This document shows positions 4,512-8,657 of a stretch of 8,657 nt of DNA, one piece after another. Source of the stretch: Sulfurimonas sp. (GTDB lineage: Bacteria; Campylobacterota; Campylobacteria; Campylobacterales; Sulfurimonadaceae); assembly GCA_012963655.1 (NCBI GenBank), contig DTVI01000514.1, positions 1 to 8,657 on the forward strand, written 5' to 3'. The position numbers were made by a program, and so were the translations under genes. Each line of letters opens with the position of its first letter. Within the stretch, counting starts at the first letter, position 1. The notes under the pieces are model-generated. The model did not search any database. It was not told the origin of the DNA and saw only the letters and a program-made list of their open reading frames with translations.

Positions 4512-7211
4512 CTAGGGTCTTTTAGAAGCATGTAGCTTTGGTGTCCATTCAAGTGCGTCTTGATCAAAGGTTTCATTAAGGATAAAGGCATCTTTGTCTT
4601 CGGCCATATCCCTATAATCATCCGGAGTTAAAATACCTATACCTCCACTTATAATGCTTTCTATCGTTTCTGTTTTAACCTTTGCCCCAAATAAACTAAC
4701 TTCCATGCCTATACCACTTGCATTATAAAAGTATGAATTCTTACGCACTAAGTGAGCATAACAAGGTTTAATAAAAACTTCTATATTTAGTCCTGTTGCA
4801 TCTTCTTTTAAATTATAATTAATAACGGAACCAATTTTAACTTGACGAAAATAGACAGGTGTATTTTCCTTAACACCGCCAAGTCTTGCACTTTGAAGCA
4901 CTATACGAAGCCCTCTTTCATGAAAATGAGGTAAAGGCTTTGTCTTACTAAGATGGAAGTCTCTAAGCTCAATTTTAGAATGTCCTGGCATTAAGGTTAC
5001 AAAAGGACCTGTTAATGCAGCTGAAGGATTTTTAACACCTGAAAGACTTAACTCGAAGCCTTCAAGCCAAAAAATTGTATCTTTTTTAACAAAACTCTTA
5101 TATTTAGAATCCATCTGAATATCGATTAAAACATTTTTATCTTTTAATTGTATTGACTCAATTTGACCTATAGACACATTTTTATATTTTAAAGGACTTC
5201 CAACTTTTAAGCCATAAGAGTCTTCAGCCAAAATAGAAATATTGAAGTATGTATTAATAGCCTCATCTTTTGTTTCATATAAAGTAAACATATTATCTTT
5301 TGTAAGGGCTTTTAAGTTAGTCGTAGATGGTGTAAAAAAAGATATGCCACCTGAAATAATTGTTTCTATAGATTCTGTGTCAATTTCTAAACCATTTAAA
5401 CCAATTTTTACACGTAAGCCACTTGCATTGTAAAATAGGGTATTTGAATGTACTTCAGAAGCATATTCTTCAAAAATAAAGGCCTTTAGATAAAGTTGCT
5501 GTGTCTTAGTATCCCATTTACTAGAAAGTACCTTCCCTACTTTTATCTGCTTATACAATAAGGGAGATCCTTTTTTTAAAGAACCTGATCCCTTAGCTAT
5601 AAGAGTAAGATAAATTCCATTTTCAGCTAAATACTTTTCTCGTATCAGTGTTTCATAATCTTGATGTAAGGTGTAAGACTTTTTGAGTTTTTTAGAAACT
5701 TTAAAACTAGATGTTTCTACGGCTATACCACCTCTTAAAATAGTTTCTAAACTACCTGTTCTAATGGCTACCTTACTTAAAGAGGCCTCAAAAGAAATGC
5801 CGCTATTATGATAAAAAGAAGACGAAGCATTTAACAGCTTTGCATATTTTGGCTCAATAATTATACTTACCGTAAAACTTATTTTGTCTTTATTAAGTGT
5901 GTATGAGTCAATAATACCAATTTCAATATTATGATAAAAGACACCTGCCCCTTCTTTTAGGCTTTGTATATCTTGTGCAATTAACCTTATAGTAAGTCCA
6001 TCTTTTTTTGGCTTTTTATCATGTAATATAAATTTAGATTTTTTTTCTGCGTTCAGGTCCTTACTAGTGAAATTTATATAATTTCCCCGTACAATTGCGT
6101 CAAGACCTTCTATCTTATCAAAGTCTAAACGAGGTCTAACCACCCAAAAATACGCTTTTGTATTTGCATAAGCTCTAAAGTTTTTATGAATTTGAATTTG
6201 AATTTTTGTTTCATTTGTATTTCGGTCGTATTTTAAACCCTTAACTAAACCAGCTTCAACGCCCTTATAAAAAAGCTTTGTTATATCAGGAGAGAATGTA
6301 TATCTGTCTTTCATACTTAAAACTATTTCATCTGAGTCAAGCATAATTTCATCAAAACTATCATAAAGTGGAAAAACGTCATGATCCTTACTTAAAGGGG
6401 AGATAAAGGCTTCTTTTGGATTGAAAACGCAGACGCCACCTGCAATAAAAGAAGCAAAAGAGCCCATATTTACCTTTACATTTGTCAGTCCTGCCTTAAC
6501 TTCAATCGCGTCTGCCTTATAAAATAATGATTTATCATGTATTAAGTCAATATATTTATTTTCAATTCGTACAGACAAGTTAATGCTTAGTCTATCTTTA
6601 GATAATTGCTTGTCTTCTATCTCTCCAATGGCTTGCTTATTATATAAAACAGGTGCACCAATAGAAATGTCACCCTTATTTATTGTCTTAATTGTAAGTA
6701 CTAGGCCTGGTTTAAAAATGTCTATAGGAGGTGTGTTTAAGGCAATAAAGCTTTTCTCATAAGGCAAAGCAACTAAGGCTTTTTTTGTTGTTGTTGCTGG
6801 CATTACCGCAATATAAGCACCCTTAATAAGCGTATCTAGACCTGTAATTTCTGTAATAGAGATTTTTGGTTTTACCATCCAAAATTTATTTCCCTTTCTT
6901 GTAACAGATTCAGATGAGGCCTTATCTACAACAACAGTAATCTGTAATTTTGAAACATCATCTTCCTTCATACCTACTTTTTCAACAGAACCAATTTGAA
7001 TACCCTTATACATTAAAGGTGTTTTTCCTGCTATTATACCTGCACCGTTTTCTATGGTTATATAAATACGTGTGCCCTTTTTAAGATAACTTTCATATAT
7101 CATACCCACCGTAATAAGTACCGCAACAATAGGTACTATCCAGACAAGAGAAAACCCCCGTTTTGTTTGGGTTATCCCCTCAGGATACTCTTTTATATTT
7201 TCATTTTCCAT
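4512..7211 (-). CDS. letB: LetB/PqiB-type protein with seven MCE domains
   Basis: Inner-membrane-anchored periplasmic protein of the MCE family, expected to form a hexameric hollow tube that carries lipids between inner and outer membranes. The 899 aa contain a short cytoplasmic tail, one TM segment (about 20-40, FSLVWIVPIVAVLITVGMIY) and seven MCE repeats at about 47-138, 168-263, 294-385, 405-500, 532-627, 654-743 and 767-862, each opening with the pattern 'hhI.....gl..gspl.Y+.v.iG.v'. Seven domains and this length match E. coli LetB (YebT) rather than three-domain PqiB. Repeats 1, 3 and 6 share a FW-(V/L)...GLD/SGV...G.(Y/F)(I/V) type, while 2, 4, 5 and 7 share LFY/SFY...SG/DAI...I.GG(I/V). 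The start at 7211 has AGGAAA (7219-7224) with 7-base spacing and lies 27 bp after the second LetA half. The symbol is by domain count and context. Confidence 0.93.
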   Translation of the reverse strand: MENENIKEYPEGITQTKRGFSLVWIVPIVAVLITVGMIYESYLKKGTRIYITIENGAGIIAGKTPLMYKGIQIGSVEKVGMKEDDVSKLQITVVVDKASSESVTRKGNKFWMVKPKISITEITGLDTLIKGAYIAVMPATTTKKALVALPYEKSFIALNTPPIDIFKPGLVLTIKTINKGDISIGAPVLYNKQAIGEIEDKQLSKDRLSINLSVRIENKYIDLIHDKSLFYKADAIEVKAGLTNVKVNMGSFASFIAGGVCVFNPKEAFISPLSKDHDVFPLYDSFDEIMLDSDEIVLSMKDRYTFSPDITKLFYKGVEAGLVKGLKYDRNTNETKIQIQIHKNFRAYANTKAYFWVVRPRLDFDKIEGLDAIVRGNYINFTSKDLNAEKKSKFILHDKKPKKDGLTIRLIAQDIQSLKEGAGVFYHNIEIGIIDSYTLNKDKISFTVSIIIEPKYAKLLNASSSFYHNSGISFEASLSKVAIRTGSLETILRGGIAVETSSFKVSKKLKKSYTLHQDYETLIREKYLAENGIYLTLIAKGSGSLKKGSPLLYKQIKVGKVLSSKWDTKTQQLYLKAFIFEEYASEVHSNTLFYNASGLRVKIGLNGLEIDTESIETIISGGISFFTPSTTNLKALTKDNMFTLYETKDEAINTYFNISILAEDSYGLKVGSPLKYKNVSIGQIESIQLKDKNVLIDIQMDSKYKSFVKKDTIFWLEGFELSLSGVKNPSAALTGPFVTLMPGHSKIELRDFHLSKTKPLPHFHERGLRIVLQSARLGGVKENTPVYFRQVKIGSVINYNLKEDATGLNIEVFIKPCYAHLVRKNSYFYNASGIGMEVSLFGAKVKTETIESIISGGIGILTPDDYRDMAEDKDAFILNETFDQDALEWTPKLHASKRP

Positions 7212-7238
7212 ATAATTCTTTCCTATTTAATATATACT

Positions 7239-7838
7239 TTATTCATCTGTTTCATCCCAAAGCAACCTAGTATCAAAGCTTTCTGTCGCCATCATGGTTA
7301 AGATAACCATTATAGCAAAAGACAAAGAGGCCCAACCTAAGCTTATCACTACTAAGCCTTCAAAATGAACTAAAGAGATCATAAGACCCATAACAAATAT
7401 ATCAAGCATAGACCATCTTCCAATGATACTTATCATACTAAACAGCTTGTTTTTATCTATACGTCTCCATGTGGATTTTGTTTTAACAGAATATAATAAA
7501 AACATTAAAACAAATAACTTAAGGATGGGAACGAAAACACTGGCCATAAAGATAACCGTTCCAACAAAGTAGTCCCCGTGTTTTAAAAAATAGAAAATAC
7601 CCTCAATAATAGTAGTATCTCCATAAGTTGTAAGAGAAACAGTTTTCATCATTGAAAAATAGTTTGAAGGTATATAAAACACAAGTGCCGCTAAGGTCAA
7701 AAAAAATGTTTTATTAAATGAGTCATCTTTTCTTTGATGCAGTTTCTCATCACATATAGGACATTGCTTTATACCTATATTAGATAGATTTCGACAATTT
7801 AGACATAAGACCTTTCCTTCTGAGATATCATTTTGCAT
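7239..7838 (-). CDS. PqiA/LetA-domain membrane protein, second half-size LetA subunit
   Basis: Inner-membrane partner of LetB, from a family in which E. coli LetA and PqiA hold two such domains in one chain; this protein has one. With the start at 7838 it is 199 aa: a zinc ribbon (Cys12-x2-Cys15 and Cys26-x2-Cys29), then about four TM segments (44-62, 89-116, 141-158, 163-184). The classic PqiA motifs are present: IIEG...FLKHGDY, ASVFVPILKLFVLMFLL with Lys107 in a membrane helix, IIGRWSMLDIFVMGLMISLV, and the end TRLLWDETDE. ATG 7838 is preferred to an in-frame ATG at 7877 because the extra 13 residues precede the ribbon, have no ribosome site, and would overlap the upstream gene by 50 bp; with 7838 the overlap is 11 bp (ATGCAAAATGA), typical of translational coupling. 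It probably pairs with the upstream half to make one LetA-like unit. Confidence 0.9.
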   Translation of the reverse strand: MQNDISEGKVLCLNCRNLSNIGIKQCPICDEKLHQRKDDSFNKTFFLTLAALVFYIPSNYFSMMKTVSLTTYGDTTIIEGIFYFLKHGDYFVGTVIFMASVFVPILKLFVLMFLLYSVKTKSTWRRIDKNKLFSMISIIGRWSMLDIFVMGLMISLVHFEGLVVISLGWASLSFAIMVILTMMATESFDTRLLWDETDE

Positions 7839-8430
7839 TATGATAAGTATCCCATATGTGTTTAGGGCTAAAGGCATTAACTAATAAAAAGTTTAATGCT
7901 GCTAAAACAGTAAGCATAATAATGCCAGGGCCATAAATAACATCAGCCATTTCTTCAAGTTTGATTATTGAAACTAAGACAGACACAACATATATATCAA
8001 GCATAACCCATTCTCTTAAGTCATGTAAGACTTTGAAATACAACTTCATCAAAACAGGCTTTCTATTTTCGTATAAGGCCCCATACATAAATATAGCCGC
8101 AATAATATATAGTAAGGGAGTAAAAATAGTTGTAAAAAAGACAATAACACCTAAAATTTCATATCCACCATTAAAAAAATATTTTAGAGCAAAGAGCATA
8201 TTGCCTTCTTGAACTTGAGACCCGAGTTGAAAACTAAGTATGGGCAAATACATAGCTGGAAAATAACATAAAAAGGCAGCTATAGCTAAAATTAATTCAT
8301 AATAAAGTTTATGGTGTTTTTTAGACACAACTACCAAGCAACGCGGGCATTTAACAGTAAAGTCAGGTATATTGTTTTGCATCATCAAACCACAAGCCCG
8401 ACAACACAATAACTTTGTCTCTATCTTCAT
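7828..8430 (-). CDS. PqiA/LetA-domain membrane protein, first half-size LetA subunit
   Basis: First gene of the letAB operon, 200 aa. A zinc ribbon at the N-terminus (Cys10-x2-Cys13 and Cys28-x2-Cys31) is followed by about four TM segments (44-62, 91-117, 141-158, 166-187), with the family motifs YFPAMYLPILSFQLG, NGGYEILGVIVFFTTIFTPLLY, LREWVMLDIYVVSVLVSI and the end PKHIWDTYHNAK. It aligns along its whole length with the next gene, as the two halves of E. coli LetA align with each other. One difference: the TM-helix lysine of the downstream half (VPILK) is tyrosine here (TPLLY), so the halves are not interchangeable. The start at 8430 is required to keep the first CxxC. There is no Shine-Dalgarno site, and a TATAAT box lies 7 bp upstream of the ATG, which points to a leaderless mRNA. 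Confidence 0.92.
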   Translation of the reverse strand: MKIETKLLCCRACGLMMQNNIPDFTVKCPRCLVVVSKKHHKLYYELILAIAAFLCYFPAMYLPILSFQLGSQVQEGNMLFALKYFFNGGYEILGVIVFFTTIFTPLLYIIAAIFMYGALYENRKPVLMKLYFKVLHDLREWVMLDIYVVSVLVSIIKLEEMADVIYGPGIIMLTVLAALNFLLVNAFSPKHIWDTYHNAK

Positions 8431-8437
8431 GAGATTG

Positions 8438-8443
8438 ATTATA
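8438..8443 (-). promoter_or_regulatory. -10 box of the letAB operon, very close to the start codon
   Basis: On the minus strand the order is GGGTATAATCAATCTC then ATG. A sigma-70 start site about 7 bases after the box falls at or within a base or two of the ATG, so the transcript would have no 5' leader. The upstream stretch (TTTAAAAGTTTAAGGG) is AT-rich and has no clear -35, as usual in Campylobacterota. Confidence 0.6.
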
Positions 8444-8527
8444 CCCTTAAACTTTTAAATAAAAAACCTGAAACCTATATGAAGATTATTTATTTATTTT
8501 TCATGAGAACTTTGTGAATATTATTAG

Positions 8528-8657
8528 CATTATTCTCTAGAATGGAACTTATATTTAGGTTCAACTACATCAGCACAAACACAAGAAGTTAAGATTTTAA
8601 TTATGAGGGCAGAAGCTAATGTTGAAAATGCACGTCTTAGTATTCAAAAAGAAGTAA
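8528..8657 (+). pseudogene. Fragment resembling the interior of a TolC-family outer-membrane protein
   Basis: The frame opens after a TAG at 8525-8527 and runs off the window edge. The translation begins HYSLEWNLYLGSTTSAQTQE and continues VKILIMRAEANVENARLSIQ, then KEV. The 'sl.W.ly.G....aq.q..k....+Ae.nve.ARlsi..EV' pattern is that of the second repeat of TolC-like outer-membrane channels, where a strand with Trp and Gly leads into a long amphipathic helix. The matching N-terminal half is absent: upstream the frame has TAG (8525) and TGA (8504) and no start codon; the first in-frame ATG is 8603, in the middle of the helix. A 5'-truncated or frameshifted gene is the best reading; a short different protein starting at 8603 is the alternative. 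Confidence 0.45.

Noticed and set aside
8164..8175. 12-base match CACCATTAAAAA to part of the atpZ insertion filler (2002-2013)
   Set aside because: Short and AT-rich; a match this long is not surprising in a low-GC window, so it does not identify a donor.
1..8657. CRISPR arrays, tRNA or rRNA genes, transposases, integrases, defence genes
   Set aside because: None seen: no regularly spaced repeats, cloverleaf sequences or such protein motifs on either strand.

Overview
The window looks like a chromosomal segment from a low-GC member of the Campylobacterota (Epsilonproteobacteria), probably of the Arcobacter/Sulfurimonas type. This rests on the style of the RpoD C-terminus, the hemL-atpZ gene pair, the AT-rich promoters in which only the -10 box is recognisable, and the strong preference for A/T-ending codons. 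The genus is inferred, not shown.

Layout, left to right: (1) the 3' part of rpoD, the primary sigma factor (+ strand, cut by the window edge), followed after one sense codon and in the same frame by a 228-aa PAS-like protein that starts at TTG. (2) A leftward operon, hemL - atpZ - four-TM membrane protein (genes read from 3451 down to 1252), whose last stop codon overlaps that of the PAS gene. (3) A rightward tonB-like gene (3585-4433) that diverges from hemL across a 133-bp promoter region. (4) A leftward operon of three genes, 8430 down to 4512: two half-size LetA/PqiA-type membrane proteins and a 7-MCE-domain LetB-type protein, together a lipid-trafficking system across the envelope. (5) The right edge holds a rightward fragment resembling the interior of a TolC-family outer-membrane protein, without a recognisable start.

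The most unusual structure is in atpZ. The gene is broken by an 88-bp insertion flanked by a 10-bp direct repeat (1947-1956 and 2035-2044). Removing exactly 88 bp restores a 100-codon AtpZ. Thirty bases of the insertion (2009-2038) are an exact inverted copy of a stretch of the neighbouring membrane-protein gene (1514-1543), about 0.5 kb away. That is the signature of a template-switching event, or of a chimeric amplification or assembly artefact; the sequence alone cannot decide which.

The letAB operon is the best-defined functional unit. Each LetA half carries one CxxC...CxxC zinc ribbon and about four TM segments, and LetB has one N-terminal TM anchor and seven MCE repeats that can stack into a tube across the periplasm. 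The operon is headed by a perfect TATAAT placed so close to the first ATG that the mRNA should be leaderless. TonB and the TolC-like fragment are also envelope proteins, but nothing here ties them to LetAB beyond position.
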